From contig CP007494.1 in the NCBI GenBank assembly GCA_000612485.1, positions 2,666,001 through 2,730,000 on the forward strand: a stretch of 64,000 bases of DNA. The letters run 5' to 3'. The position numbers and the translations under genes were made by a program. The stretch is from Bordetella holmesii ATCC 51541. Lineage in GTDB: Bacteria > Pseudomonadota > Gammaproteobacteria > Burkholderiales > Burkholderiaceae_B. Below are positions 1 through 9,110 of the stretch, piece after piece. Numbering within the stretch: the stretch's first letter is position 1; each line of letters opens with the position of its first letter. A model generated the notes under the pieces. That model did not search any database, had not been told where the DNA came from, and saw only the letters and a program-made list of their open reading frames with translations.

Positions 1-18
1 GTCGGATAGCGTGGTCAT
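1..18 (-). CDS. 5' end of an unidentified gene running off the left edge
   Basis: Only six codons are visible, reading MTTLSD from an ATG at 18 on the minus strand. An AGGAGG-type ribosome binding site lies just upstream (about 21-28) and a Fur-type promoter lies at 62-83, so this is a credible gene start. The product cannot be named from six residues. The promoter suggests an iron-responsive gene, which is inference. Confidence 0.5.
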
Positions 19-61
19 GCGGCCTCCTGGAACGAACGCGGCGGAATTCGCGCAGATCAAA

Positions 62-83
62 AGTATAATTGATAATCATTATT
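62..83 (-). promoter_or_regulatory. Fur box overlapping a promoter for the leftmost minus-strand gene
   Basis: The 12-base core GATAATCATTAT at 71-82 is identical to the right part of the classical 19-bp Fur consensus. On the minus strand TATACT (62-67) is a good -10 element about 44 bases before the ATG at 18. The operator covers the space where RNA polymerase would bind, the usual geometry for iron repression. It could also affect regB on the other side. Confidence 0.6.
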
Positions 84-215
84 ATTTGTTGACCTGAGTT
101 TATACGTCTGCGCGGCGGACTCTGCCCGAGCATCCCAGGGAGATTCCTCCTACAATTAGGGGTTTGGCTTCGGTCAGGGGCATTTCCTGATCTCATCCCG
201 CCCTCGCGGTTTTTC

Positions 216-1255
216 TTGCCCATGCCTGGTAGTTCCGCCATTTCTTTCCTGCGCACCTTGTGCAGCCTGCGTTGGTTAGCCATCGGTGGGCAGGCCATTA
301 CCGTGCTGGTGGCCAGCAGCTTGTTGGGCTTGCCCTTGCCGCTGGAGCCCTTGTGGGCCGGCGTCGGGGCGCTGGCGGCTTTCGTGCTGCCAGGCGGCTG
401 GGCGTTTGCTGCGGCCTTGGCCAGTCTGGCGGGTTACACCGCTGCGGCCGTATTCGGGCAGCCCCTGGCCAGCAGCCACAATACTTATTTGTTGCTGCTC
501 TGGGGCCTGGGCGCGAATTTTCTGATTTCGGCAGGTGTGGTGCTGTATTTTTCGACCCGCCTGGCCACCGATATGCGAGCGCAGGAGCGTGAGCTGGCCT
601 TGTTGCGCGAACGTTTCACCCGCAACGAGGGTATCGTCGCGCTGGCCACCCATGCGGCAGCGATGGCGCATGAGTTGAACACGCCGCTGGCCACCATGAC
701 GCTGCTGGTCGACGAGGTGCGCGAAGAGCTGCAGGACGACCCGGACCAGCGCGCCGACATCGATACGCTGCGCGAACTACTCGCGTTGTGCCGTGAGCGC
801 ATTCGCAATCTGGCCGTGCCCACGGAGGTCGATCTGGTGCGCGTAGTGGGGCAGTGGCGTCTTATCCGGCCTACTATCGACCTGCGCCGCACCGGCAGCC
901 TGCCTGAGTCCTTGCGTGTGGAGCCCTCCATCGCGCACCTTTTGCAGGCGCTGCTGAACAATGCGGCCGATGCGGGCGAGGAGGCGGGCGATCCACGCGT
1001 GGATTTGCACCTGGAGTTTCTCGGCGGTGCGTTGCGCGGCGAGGTGCGTGACCATGGACGCGGCTTCGATCCGGATCACACCGTGCTGCCGGCGCTTTTC
1101 AATAGCGACAAACCGGGGGGCTGGGTGTGGGCCTGGCGCTTTCGCATGCCACGGTGGAACAATTAGGAGGTGAAATGGCCATTTCTGCTGCCGAGGGTGG
1201 CGGTGCCCGCATCAGCTTCCATCTGCCTTTGGGCGGGACGACATCACCACTATGA
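216..1255 (+). pseudogene. regB: RegB/PrrB/RoxS-type redox sensor histidine kinase, frameshifted and missing an internal segment
   Basis: Membrane-bound sensor kinase that normally phosphorylates RegA in response to quinone and redox state. The H-box HELNTPLA (His152), a cysteine between the H-box and kinase core (Cys192) and the N-box NNAADAG are present. A G6 run at 1115-1120 appears one base short: the frame given ends at 1166 with a nonsense tail, whereas one extra G restores GVGLALSHATVEQLGGE and a stop at 1253-1255 overlapping regA by ATGA. The restored protein is about 346 residues, short for the family. The membrane part jumps from GALAAF to LPGGWAF without the GGxxNPF quinone-site loop, indicating an in-frame deletion. 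It is either a true pseudogene or a deletion variant with a sequence error. Confidence 0.8.
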
Positions 1256-1809
1256 CGGAATCCAACTCCCCGGTCGGTCTGCTGATCGACGACGACGAAC
1301 TCTATGTAAAGACGTTGCAGCGCAGCCTGGCACGCCGCGGACTGCAAACCCATGTGGCCTGTAACATTGCCGAGGCGCTGCGCGTAGCCGAGGAGGTGCG
1401 GCCGGCGTTCGCTCTGGTCGATCTGCGCCTGGGCGAAGACTCCGGTCTTACCTTGATCCGTCCCTTGCGCGCCCTGCGCGAAGATATGCGCATCCTGTTG
1501 GTGACGGGTTACGCCAGTGTGGCCACGGCCGTCGAGGCGATCAAGCGCGGCGCAGACGACTACTTGCCGAAACCGGCCACCGCCCCCATGATATTGAGAA
1601 CGCTGGGTCTGATGAAGCCGGAAACGGTTACGATTGAAGCGACCATGACCCCGTTGCACCGCCTAGAATGGGAGCACATCCAGCAGGCCTTGCATGAGAC
1701 GGGTGGCAATGTGTCGGCCGCCGCCCGCCTGTTGGGCATGCACCGGCGCTCTCTGCAGCGCAAGCTCATGAAAAAGCCCGGTCCGGAGCGCGATTCCATG
1801 ATCGAGTAG
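1252..1809 (+). CDS. regA: RegA/PrrA/RoxR-type response regulator
   Basis: DNA-binding response regulator of 185 residues, partner of RegB. It has the acidic pocket DDD near residues 14-16, the phospho-acceptor Asp in LVDLRLG, the conserved Thr in VTGYAS and Lys in LPKPA. The C-terminal Fis-like helix-turn-helix GGNVSAAARLLGMHRR-SLQRKL is characteristic of the family. Its ATG overlaps the restored regB stop (ATGA), implying translational coupling. It looks intact even though regB is damaged. Two good RegA-type boxes lie between it and cyoA, so the oxidase operon is the likely target. Confidence 0.92.
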   Translation: MTESNSPVGLLIDDDELYVKTLQRSLARRGLQTHVACNIAEALRVAEEVRPAFALVDLRLGEDSGLTLIRPLRALREDMRILLVTGYASVATAVEAIKRGADDYLPKPATAPMILRTLGLMKPETVTIEATMTPLHRLEWEHIQQALHETGGNVSAAARLLGMHRRSLQRKLMKKPGPERDSMIE

Positions 1810-1839
1810 CGGATCCGCACCACGAGGCAAATTTTGGCT

Positions 1840-1854
1840 GCGTCATATTGTCGC
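1840..1854 (+). promoter_or_regulatory. RegA/RegR-type binding box 1
   Basis: GCGTCATATTGTCGC matches 13 of 15 positions of the published RegR box GNG(A/G)C(A/G)TTNNGNCGC. It lies 31 bases after the regA stop, in the regA-cyoA gap, inside a roughly 25-base segment that is nearly repeated at box 2. Confidence 0.55.
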
Positions 1855-1938
1855 AGCCCCTGCTGGCGGCGATACCGGCCATCAGACCCTGCTGATAAGC
1901 CTGAAGCCCGCACATTCCAGCCTGACGCCGTTCAGCCT

Positions 1939-1953
1939 GCGTCATTTTGTCGC
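1939..1953 (+). promoter_or_regulatory. RegA/RegR-type binding box 2
   Basis: GCGTCATTTTGTCGC matches 14 of 15 positions of the RegR box. It is 99 bases from box 1 in the same orientation, with near-identical flanks (GCCTG before, CACCCC after), and 121 bases before the cyoA start. I could not assign a convincing -35/-10 pair, so activation versus repression is open. Confidence 0.6.
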
Positions 1954-2074
1954 ACCCCCAGTGGGCGCTGCACTGGCTAAAGTCCAAGTCTGTTCTGGTT
2001 CTGTGTGAAATTCCGCGTATTGCGGTCTGACCTCGGACTGTCAAACCTTTTCTCCATCCATCCCAAGGCTGTAC

Positions 2075-2983
2075 GTGAAACACCCCCACCTTGCGACTAT
2101 CGCGCGCACGCTCGCTGTCGGCGCTGTCCTGCTGCTTGGCGGCTGCACGATGGAAATTCTCTCTCCCAAGGGAGACATCGGCGCCCAGGAAAAAACCCTG
2201 CTCCTCACCGCACTCGGCTTGATGCTGTTGATCGTGGTGCCCGTCATTTTCTTGACGCTCTACTTCGCATGGAAGTACCGGGCCTCCAACACGAACGCCG
2301 AGTACCTTCCGAAGTGGTCGCACTCGACCCGCATCGAAGTCGTGGTCTGGACGATCCCGTGCATCATCATCGTCATTCTGGCGGTGCTGACCTGGAAGTC
2401 CTCGCACGAGCTGGATCCCTATCGCCCGCTTGAGTCGACGGCCAAGCCGGTGACCATCGAGGTGGTGTCGCTGGACTGGAAGTGGCTGTTCATCTACCCG
2501 GAATACGGCATTGCCACGGTCAATCAGATCGCCTTCCCGGTCAATACCCCGGTTAACTTCCGCATCACGTCGCAGTCGGTGATGAATTCCTTCTTCATTC
2601 CGCAACTGGGCAGCCAGATCTACTCGATGGCGGGCATGGAGACCAAGCTGCACCTGAACGCGTTCGAGGAAGGCGACTACGCCGGCCTGTCGGCGAACTA
2701 CAGCGGCGGTGGCTTCTCGGGTATGCGTTTCCGTGCGCTGGCCATGTCGCAGCAAGGTTTCGACGACTGGATCCAGAAGGCCAAGGCCGCCAACCAGGCG
2801 CTCACGCCTGAGGTCTATGCCGCGCTGATCAAGCCGAGCGAGCACAACCCGGTGGCGCTGTACTCGGATGTGCCTGTCGGCATGTTCGATTACATCGTGC
2901 ACAACCAAATGAGCAAGATGGCCGGTGTCGACCCTGCGACGTGTACGCCCGCCTCGAAGAATCTGATCGCTGTTGCGGAGTAA
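2075..2983 (+). CDS. cyoA: Cytochrome bo3 ubiquinol oxidase subunit II
   Basis: Subunit II of the heme-copper quinol oxidase, 302 residues. The GTG start at 2075 gives a lipoprotein signal ending LLLGGC (Cys24), followed by two membrane helices and a periplasmic cupredoxin-like domain. The Cu-A cysteines of cytochrome c oxidases are absent and the quinol-oxidase pattern VMNSFFIPQLGSQIYSM is present, which separates CyoA from CoxB. First gene of cyoABCD, with cyoB three bases downstream. The RegA-type boxes upstream suggest redox control. Confidence 0.95.
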   Translation: MKHPHLATIARTLAVGAVLLLGGCTMEILSPKGDIGAQEKTLLLTALGLMLLIVVPVIFLTLYFAWKYRASNTNAEYLPKWSHSTRIEVVVWTIPCIIIVILAVLTWKSSHELDPYRPLESTAKPVTIEVVSLDWKWLFIYPEYGIATVNQIAFPVNTPVNFRITSQSVMNSFFIPQLGSQIYSMAGMETKLHLNAFEEGDYAGLSANYSGGGFSGMRFRALAMSQQGFDDWIQKAKAANQALTPEVYAALIKPSEHNPVALYSDVPVGMFDYIVHNQMSKMAGVDPATCTPASKNLIAVAE

Positions 2984-2986
2984 TTG

Positions 2987-4963
2987 ATGTTCGGAAAACT
3001 CACTCTGGAGGCCGTTCCGTACCATGAACCTATCGTCATGGTTACGCTGGCCGCTGTCGCCCTGGGAGGCCTCGCGCTCCTGGGCGCGATAACCTATCTG
3101 GGCAAGTGGAAGTATCTGTGGACCGAGTGGTTTACCACCGTGGATCACAAGCGCATTGGCGTGATGTACATCATCGTCGCCCTGATCATGCTGCTGCGCG
3201 GCTTTGCCGACGCCATCATGATGCGCACCCAACTAGCGGTCGCCTCGGGCGACTCGACCGGCTTTCTGCCGCCGCATCACTACGATCAGATCTTCACCGC
3301 CCACGGCGTCATCATGATTTTCTTCATGGCGATGCCCTTTATTACGGGCCTGATGAACCTCATCGTGCCGCTGCAGATCGGCGCGCGCGACGTGGCCTAT
3401 CCCTTTCTGAACTCGCTGAGCTTCTGGCTGTTCTCCGCTGGCGTTGTGCTGATCATGATGTCGCTGTTCGTGGGCGAATTCGCCGCGACCGGCTGGCTGG
3501 CGTATCCGCCGTTGTCGGGTCTGGATTACAGCCCGAGCGTGGGGGTGGATTACTACATCTGGGCACTGCAGATATCCGGCTTGGGCACGACGCTAAGCGG
3601 CATCAACTTCGTGGTCACCATCCTGCGCATGCGTGCGCCGGGCATGAACCTGATGAAGATGCCGGTGTTCACCTGGACGGCCCTGGTTACCAACATCCTG
3701 ATCGTGGCGGCCTTCCCTGTGCTGACGGCCACGCTGGCGCTGTTGACGGCCGATCGTTATCTCGGTACGCACTTCTTTACCAATGACGGTGGCGGCAACG
3801 TCATGATGTACGTCAACCTGATCTGGATCTGGGGCCATCCTGAGGTCTACATCCTGATCTTGCCGTGCTTTGGTGCGTTCTCTGAAATCATCGCGACCTA
3901 CTCGCGCAAGCCCCTGTTCGGCTACAACTCCATGGTCTACGCGACGGCGGCCATCGGCGTGCTGTCCTTCCTGGTCTGGCTGCATCACTTCTTCACCATG
4001 GGGGCGGGGGCCAACGTCAACGCCTTCTTCGGCATCGCGACAATGATCATCTCCATCCCGACAGGGGCGAAGGTGTTCAATTGGCTGTTCACGATGTACA
4101 AGGGCCGCGTGCAGATGACCACTCCGGTGCTCTGGACCATCGGCTTCATGGTCACCTTCGTGATCGGCGGCATGACCGGCGTGCTGATGGCCATCCCGGC
4201 GGTGTCCTTCGTGCTGCACAACAGCCTGTTCCTGATCGCCCACTTCCATAACGTCATCATCGGCGGCGTGGTGTTCGGTTGTATCGCGGCAATGACCTAC
4301 TGGTTCCCCAAGGCCTTCGGCTTCAAGCTGAACGAACGCCTGGGTCGCTACTCCTTCTGGTGCTGGTTCATCGGTTTCTACCTGGCCTTCATGCCCCTGT
4401 ACATTCTGGGCTTCAAGGGCATGACGCGCCGTCTGAACCACTACGACAATCCGGAGTGGCAGCCTTATCTCATCGTTGCCCTGGTCGGCGCCTTCTTCAT
4501 CGCGCTGGGTATCTGGTTCCTGCTGCAGCAAGTCGTGGTCTCGATCCGTGACCGCAAGCAGAATCTGGACCTGACCGGTGATCCCTGGAATGGCCGCACC
4601 CTGGAATGGGCCACGTCGTCGCCTCCGCCGTTCTACAACTTTGCCCACGTGCCCCACGTCGATGCCCTCGACCAGCACTGGGAAGACAAAGAGCGCGGCA
4701 TTGCTTACGTGCAGCCCAAGAAGTACGAAGATATCCACATGCCGCGTAACACCGGTGCCGGTATCTACATCAGCGCGTTTGGTCTGGTGATGGGTTTTGC
4801 CCTGATCTGGCACATCTGGTGGCTGGCGGCCGTCGGCCTGGTCGGCATGATCGGATGCTTCATTGCCCGGGTCTACGACCGCGACGTGGATTACTACGTC
4901 CCCGCTGCCGAAGTCGAGCGCATCGAGAACGAACACTACGCCAATTTGCAAAAGGCGGCCTGA
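2987..4963 (+). CDS. cyoB: Cytochrome bo3 ubiquinol oxidase subunit I
   Basis: Catalytic subunit of 658 residues (E. coli CyoB has 663) with about 15 membrane helices, heme b, heme o3 and CuB. Visible ligands include the CuB His and cross-linked Tyr in [12 protein letters not shown], the His pair in LHHFFTMG and the heme ligands in [13 protein letters not shown] at 2987 is chosen; a TTG one codon earlier is less likely. It reduces O2 to water using ubiquinol and pumps protons. No frameshift was seen. Confidence 0.97.
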   Translation: MFGKLTLEAVPYHEPIVMVTLAAVALGGLALLGAITYLGKWKYLWTEWFTTVDHKRIGVMYIIVALIMLLRGFADAIMMRTQLAVASGDSTGFLPPHHYDQIFTAHGVIMIFFMAMPFITGLMNLIVPLQIGARDVAYPFLNSLSFWLFSAGVVLIMMSLFVGEFAATGWLAYPPLSGLDYSPSVGVDYYIWALQISGLGTTLSGINFVVTILRMRAPGMNLMKMPVFTWTALVTNILIVAAFPVLTATLALLTADRYLGTHFFTNDGGGNVMMYVNLIWIWGHPEVYILILPCFGAFSEIIATYSRKPLFGYNSMVYATAAIGVLSFLVWLHHFFTMGAGANVNAFFGIATMIISIPTGAKVFNWLFTMYKGRVQMTTPVLWTIGFMVTFVIGGMTGVLMAIPAVSFVLHNSLFLIAHFHNVIIGGVVFGCIAAMTYWFPKAFGFKLNERLGRYSFWCWFIGFYLAFMPLYILGFKGMTRRLNHYDNPEWQPYLIVALVGAFFIALGIWFLLQQVVVSIRDRKQNLDLTGDPWNGRTLEWATSSPPPFYNFAHVPHVDALDQHWEDKERGIAYVQPKKYEDIHMPRNTGAGIYISAFGLVMGFALIWHIWWLAAVGLVGMIGCFIARVYDRDVDYYVPAAEVERIENEHYANLQKAA

Positions 4964-4969
4964 TCCACT

Positions 4970-5584
4970 ATGACTCACGCTGTAGCCAACCCCTCTCACG
5001 ATGCCCATCACGGGCATGAGCACCACGACGATGGATCCAAGACCGTTTTCGGTTTCTGGGTCTATCTGATGAGCGACTTGCTCATTTTCTCGGTGCTGTT
5101 TGCGACCTTTGCCGTGCTGTCGAATGCGACGGCGGGCGGCCCGCACGGCAGCGAATTGTTCGACCTGAACTTCGTTCTGGTCGAAACGATGCTGCTGCTG
5201 ATCTCCAGCTTCACCTTTGGCGTGGCCATGCTCAATCTGCATGCGGGCAAGGCCAACAAGGTGATCGCCTGGCTGGTCATCACCTTCTTGCTGGGCGCCG
5301 GCTTTATCGCCATGGAGCTCTATGAGTTCCAGCACCTCATCCATGAAGGCGCGGGCCCGGACCGCAGTGCCTACATGTCGGCCTTTTTCTTCCTGGTCGG
5401 CACCCACGGTCTGCACGTCACCGCCGGTTTGCTGTGGATCATCATCATGATCGACATGGTGCGTCGCCACGGCCTGGATAGCGTCAACAAGCGTCGTCTG
5501 TCGTGCCTGAGCCTGTTCTGGCACTTCCTGGACATCGTCTGGATCTGCGTCTTCACCTTTGTCTACCTCATGGGAGCCATCTGA
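4970..5584 (+). CDS. cyoC: Cytochrome bo3 ubiquinol oxidase subunit III
   Basis: Subunit III, 204 residues, five membrane helices preceded by a His-rich N terminus ([12 protein letters not shown]). It stabilises the oxidase core. It starts six bases after the cyoB stop, and its own stop overlaps the cyoD start (TGATG), consistent with one transcript. Confidence 0.95.
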   Translation: MTHAVANPSHDAHHGHEHHDDGSKTVFGFWVYLMSDLLIFSVLFATFAVLSNATAGGPHGSELFDLNFVLVETMLLLISSFTFGVAMLNLHAGKANKVIAWLVITFLLGAGFIAMELYEFQHLIHEGAGPDRSAYMSAFFFLVGTHGLHVTAGLLWIIIMIDMVRRHGLDSVNKRRLSCLSLFWHFLDIVWICVFTFVYLMGAI

Positions 5585-5928
5585 TGTCCGCTCATCACGA
5601 CGTCGCCCACGCCGACCATGCCGATCACGGCAGCCTGAAGTCCTACATCATCGGTTTTATTCTCTCCATCGTTCTGACCCTGCTCGCTTTCTGGCTGGTC
5701 ATGAACGGCGGTTTCTCGCGCCAGCTCATCTTGATCGGCGTGCTGGTACTGTGCGTGGCCCAGTTGCTGGTTCAGCTGGTCTTCTTCATGCACATGGGCG
5801 CATCCAAGAGCCAGCGTGACAATCTGGCCGCCTTCATCTTCACGGTCATGGTGATTGCCATCATCGTGGGGGGATCGATCTGGGTGCTGCACAACATGAA
5901 CGCCAACATGTTGCACCCCATGCCCTGA
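5584..5928 (+). CDS. cyoD: Cytochrome bo3 ubiquinol oxidase subunit IV
   Basis: Small subunit of 114 residues with three membrane helices and the typical VQLVFFMHMG segment. It assists assembly of the CuB site in subunit I. It overlaps the cyoC stop by one base. It is the last gene of the operon here: no heme O synthase gene (cyoE) follows, only a terminator and the pirin gene, so heme o must be made by a gene elsewhere. Confidence 0.95.
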   Translation: MSAHHDVAHADHADHGSLKSYIIGFILSIVLTLLAFWLVMNGGFSRQLILIGVLVLCVAQLLVQLVFFMHMGASKSQRDNLAAFIFTVMVIAIIVGGSIWVLHNMNANMLHPMP

Positions 5929-5948
5929 GCCTTCTGGGCTTGAGCAGC

Positions 5949-5985
5949 ATGCAAAACGGCGCCCGGTGAGGGCGCCGTTTTGCAT
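5949..5985 (+). terminator. Terminator of cyoABCD
   Basis: A perfect 16-bp inverted repeat (ATGCAAAACGGCGCCC and its complement) surrounds the 5-base loop GGTGA, 20 bases after the cyoD stop. The T-rich tract lies inside the descending stem, giving a strong stop signal that could work in both directions. Confidence 0.85.
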
Positions 5986-6360
5986 GGGATCGCCGTCAGA
6001 TTGTTCCGCTGGCAGGACACTGCGGCTACTTGCCGCGCCTATGCGGCGGCAGTTGGTGGATCTATGCTTGGGCATCGCGTCCGAACGCTATCTGTCTCGG
6101 ACCAACAGGAGTCGATCAATGAATCGCAAGGCTGTGCTCGAGCGCCTCTCGGCGCCTTCGCCGCACTGGGTGGGCAACGGATTCCCGGTGCGCTCGTTGT
6201 TTTCCTATCCCTCGCTCGGTCGCCGGCTCAGCCCGTTTTTGCTGCTGGACTACGCCGGGCCGGCGACCTTTGCGGGCGACGGTGTCAGGCGCGGGGTGGG
6301 CGAACATCCGCATCGCGGCTTCGAGACAGTGACTATTGTCTACGCAGGCGAGGTGGCGCA

Positions 6361-6364
6361 TCGG
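6361..6364. repeat. Target-site duplication TCGG (second copy at 7564-7567)
   Basis: TCGG directly precedes the left end of the element and is repeated directly after the right end at 7564-7567. Four bases is the duplication length usual for the IS407 group. Deleting one copy with the element restores the pirin frame. Confidence 0.9.
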
Positions 6365-6418
6365 TGACCTGCTCCCCGTGATTAGTACGAAATCGATGTA
6401 GAGTCCGTTCCCAAAGGA

Positions 6419-6685
6419 ATGGCAATGAAGAAACGATTTACGGAAGAGCAAATCATCGGCGTGCTCAAGGAAGCCGATGCAGGTGCCAAGCCCGCAGAGT
6501 TGTGCCGCAAGCACGGAATCTCCGAGGCAACGTACTACAACTGGAAGGCGAAGTTCGGTGGCATGACGGTGTCGGACGCTCAGAGGCTCAAGGAGCTGGA
6601 GCAGGAGAACAACAAGCTCAAGAAGCTGTTGGCCGAGTCGATGCTGGACAAGGCGGCGCTTCAGGATCTGCTAAGCCGAAAGTAG
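6419..6685 (+). CDS. IS3-family transposase OrfA
   Basis: Helix-turn-helix and leucine-zipper protein of 88 residues that binds the element's ends. KKRFTEEQIIGVLKEADAG and CRKHGISEATYYNWKAKFGG are typical of IS407-group OrfA. A heptad-like LKELEQENNKLKKLL segment at about 58-72 should mediate multimerisation. orfB overlaps in the -1 frame near the 3' end, so OrfAB is expected by programmed frameshifting. Confidence 0.93.
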   Translation: MAMKKRFTEEQIIGVLKEADAGAKPAELCRKHGISEATYYNWKAKFGGMTVSDAQRLKELEQENNKLKKLLAESMLDKAALQDLLSRK

Positions 6686-7547
6686 TCAGCCCGCAGGCCA
6701 AACGCGAGGCGGTCAGGACATTAATGACCGAGCGCAGCATGGGTGTTACCCGGGCCTGTGGGCTGGTAGGAATTTCGCGGTCGCTGTTTGCCTACGAGAG
6801 CACACGCTCAGGCGATGCTGCGCTGACCGAGCGCATGAAAGAGATGGCAGTGGCGAAACGACGCTACGGCTATCGGAGGATCCATGTGCTCTTACGTCGC
6901 GAAGGCTGGCAAGCAAATCACAAGCGAATCTGGCGGCTGTACAGTCTGGCAGGGTTAAGCGTGCGAAAACGAAAGCGTAAGCGAATCGCGGCGACCGAGC
7001 GCGTGGTTCGCCCAGCGGCAATCGCGCCGAATCAGAGTTGGTCAATGGACTTTGTGGCCGACGGCCTAGCCTATGGCCGCCGATTCCGCTGTTTGACTAT
7101 CGTCGATGACTACACTCGCGAATGCCTGGCCATCGAGGTCGATACGTCGTTGCCGGGACTGCGTGTTGCCATGGTGCTGCAACGGCTGGCGGAGATGCGT
7201 GGCCTGCCGCGATCTATTACCGTGGACAACGGGCCAGAGTTCGCCGGAAGAGCCTTGGACGCCTGGGGGCCTACCAAGCAGGCGTAAAGCTGTCGTTTAT
7301 TCGGCCGGGTAAGCCGGTGGAGAACGCTTATATCGAAAGTTTCAACGGCAAGTTCCGCGACGAATGCCTTAACGAGCACTGGTTCTTGTCCCTGCGACAG
7401 GCTAAAAGCTTGATCGAAAACTGGCGAGTCGAGTACAACACCGATCGGCCTCACAGCGCGCTCGGATATTTAACGCCGGCGCAATTCGTGCAGGCTCATC
7501 AGAAAGAAGGTCTTTTACCCCTGGGCTCTATGTCGGTGCCGTACTAA
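6670..7547 (+). pseudogene. IS3-family transposase OrfB, frameshifted
   Basis: DDE integrase-type transposase. The segment WSMDFVADGL carries the first catalytic Asp, TVDNGPEF the second, and the catalytic Glu lies in NAYIESFNGKFRDECLN. The frame breaks in a G5 run at 7265-7269: before it the protein reads ALDAW, after it AYQAGVKLSF continues in another frame. The change is one base lost or two gained. No ATG marks the start; expression would come from frameshifting out of orfA. Confidence 0.85.
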
Positions 7548-8168
7548 ATCTGGGGGCAGGTCATCGGGATTCGACCGGGCAGGGAGGGGTGATCGGACCC
7601 GGCGACGTGCAATGGATGACCGCCGCAGGCGGCATCTTGCACGAGGAGTTTCATTCGCCGGACTTCAGTGCCAAAGGCGGCGAGCTGGAGATGGTCCAGT
7701 TGTGGGTCAATCTACCCGCGGCGCACAAGATGGCCGAGCCGGGCTATCAGGCCATCGGTGCGCAACAGATCCCACAGGTGGATCTGCCCCTGGCCACGCT
7801 ACGCGTCATCGCGGGTGAGTTCGGGGGCACCCGCGGGCCGGCGCGCACGCACACACCGATGAATGTGTGGGACCTGCGTCTTTCGCCTGGCGGCTCGCTG
7901 AGTCTTGGCGTGCCCGACGGTCATCAGGCAATCGTCGTCGTGCTGCGAGGCACGGTGCTGCTCAATGAGGACGAAGTGCTGCGCGATGCGCAGTTGGCCG
8001 TACTGGCAGCATACGGCGAGATCGTGGACCTCGAGGCCAATAATGACGCGCTCGTGCTCATCCTCAGCGGTGAGCCCATCGACGAACCCATCGTCGGGCA
8101 TGGCCCTTTCGTCATGAACAGCCGCGAGGAAATCGTGCAGGCGTTTCAGGACTTCGAGAGCGGACGCT

Positions 8169-9053
8169 TCATCCGCAGCGTCGCGCGGTAACGGTCGGAA
8201 AGAGGGCGGCGGGATCGTCGTGAAAAACGATCTCGTCCAGCCCTGCATCCTGCAGCAATGCACGGGTCCTGGCGTGGCTGCGCAGCCCCGTCCAGGCTGG
8301 TTGCAGCAGCCGGGTGAACAGCACCTGCTGCAACATCAGGTCGTCCGGATTCAGGATGTCCATCCGCCAGGGCGAATCGGGGCTTAGGCTGGGCGGTGGC
8401 GTCATGAAGCTGGTCACCAGAAGCCCCGTTGGTTTGAGCATGGCGGCGCAACGCCGGTAGAGCTCTCGCACCCGGTCGTCGTCGGGCTCATAGATGGACA
8501 AGCCGTGACTGACGACAATATCGGCGGCCACATCCAGGCGACATCTCCAGGCATCCTCTTGCCGCAACTCGACGTCCATGCCCAGTTCGGCGGCGCGTCG
8601 CGCCGCCGTGGCCAACGCGGCGTCATCGATGTCGATGCCGATCAGACGAGCTGGGCGCGCTTGACTGAAGTCCAGGCTCAAGAGGTCGGTCAACGTGCCG
8701 CAGGGCAGACTGACCAGTGCCATGCCTGGGCGCAATGCGTGCTGAAGTTGTCGCGTGAAAATTTCGAAACGCGCACGTGTGGCGGCGGCCGCGGGCAGGC
8801 GTTGCAGGAGCATGCGTTCGGTAGCCTCCCCGGTGCCGGGCTGGCGGCCAACCACCACGTCGGTCCAGTGAGCGTCCAGCCCGCCGTGAGTCAGCAGAAA
8901 CTCACCGAGCTGGCAATTTGCCACGTCGCGCAGCAGAGCGACCTGCCGGCTGACGGGCCAGCCGGGAAGGTCGCCCAGCTCGGCCAGACGGGCTTCGAGA
9001 TCCGTGCGCGAACGGTGTTGGCCATGGCTGAGGTTTCGGAGGTCGCGGGTCAT
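8169..9053 (-). CDS. SAM-dependent class I methyltransferase
   Basis: About 294 residues from the ATG at 9053 (MTRDLRNLSH); an ATG nine codons upstream is possible. The Rossmann motif appears as VSLPCGTLTDLL, followed by LIGIDIDDAAL and, later, ADIVVSHGLSIYEPDDDRVRELY, the order expected for motif I, the acidic ribose-binding residue and the post-motif region. The usual glycine-rich GxGxG is reduced to PCGT. The substrate is unknown. It is convergent with the pirin gene and overlaps its end. Confidence 0.8.
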   Translation of the reverse strand: MTRDLRNLSHGQHRSRTDLEARLAELGDLPGWPVSRQVALLRDVANCQLGEFLLTHGGLDAHWTDVVVGRQPGTGEATERMLLQRLPAAAATRARFEIFTRQLQHALRPGMALVSLPCGTLTDLLSLDFSQARPARLIGIDIDDAALATAARRAAELGMDVELRQEDAWRCRLDVAADIVVSHGLSIYEPDDDRVRELYRRCAAMLKPTGLLVTSFMTPPPSLSPDSPWRMDILNPDDLMLQQVLFTRLLQPAWTGLRSHARTRALLQDAGLDEIVFHDDPAALFPTVTARRCG

Positions 9054-9110
9054 GAATGGGCTCGAACGGAAAAAGTACACAACTTACTTTCCGTGCCGCG
9101 AGCGCCATAG

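Larger units (their letters stand above)
6365..7563 (+). mobile_element. IS3-family (IS407 group) insertion sequence, 1199 bp
   Basis: Both ends are defined: left TGACCTGCTCCCC, right end reading inward TGACCTGCCCCCA, an imperfect inverted repeat typical of the IS407 group. It carries overlapping orfA and orfB, flanked by 4-bp direct repeats. It lies in the same direction as the pirin gene. Its orfB contains a frameshift, so this copy probably cannot move by itself. Confidence 0.93.
6119..8191 (+). pseudogene. Pirin family protein, split by an insertion sequence
   Basis: Cupin-fold protein (pirin). The 5' part (6119-6364) encodes MNRKAVLERL up to GEVAHR with the metal-site EHPHRGFETVT; the 3' part (7568-8191) continues DSTGQGGVIGPGDVQWMTA to the normal end. 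Removing the element and one copy of the duplication gives an uninterrupted reading frame of 289 residues. The gene is otherwise undamaged, so the insertion is probably recent. Pirins are variously reported as quercetinases or regulators; the role here is unknown. Its 3' end overlaps the convergent methyltransferase by 23 bases. Confidence 0.93.

Noticed and set aside
1766..3232. Long open frame on the minus strand across the regA-cyoA gap and cyoA (and a similar one at 3593-5524)
   Set aside because: Gln/His/Arg-rich translation typical of the reverse strand of a G+C-rich gene; the plus strand encodes clear oxidase subunits.
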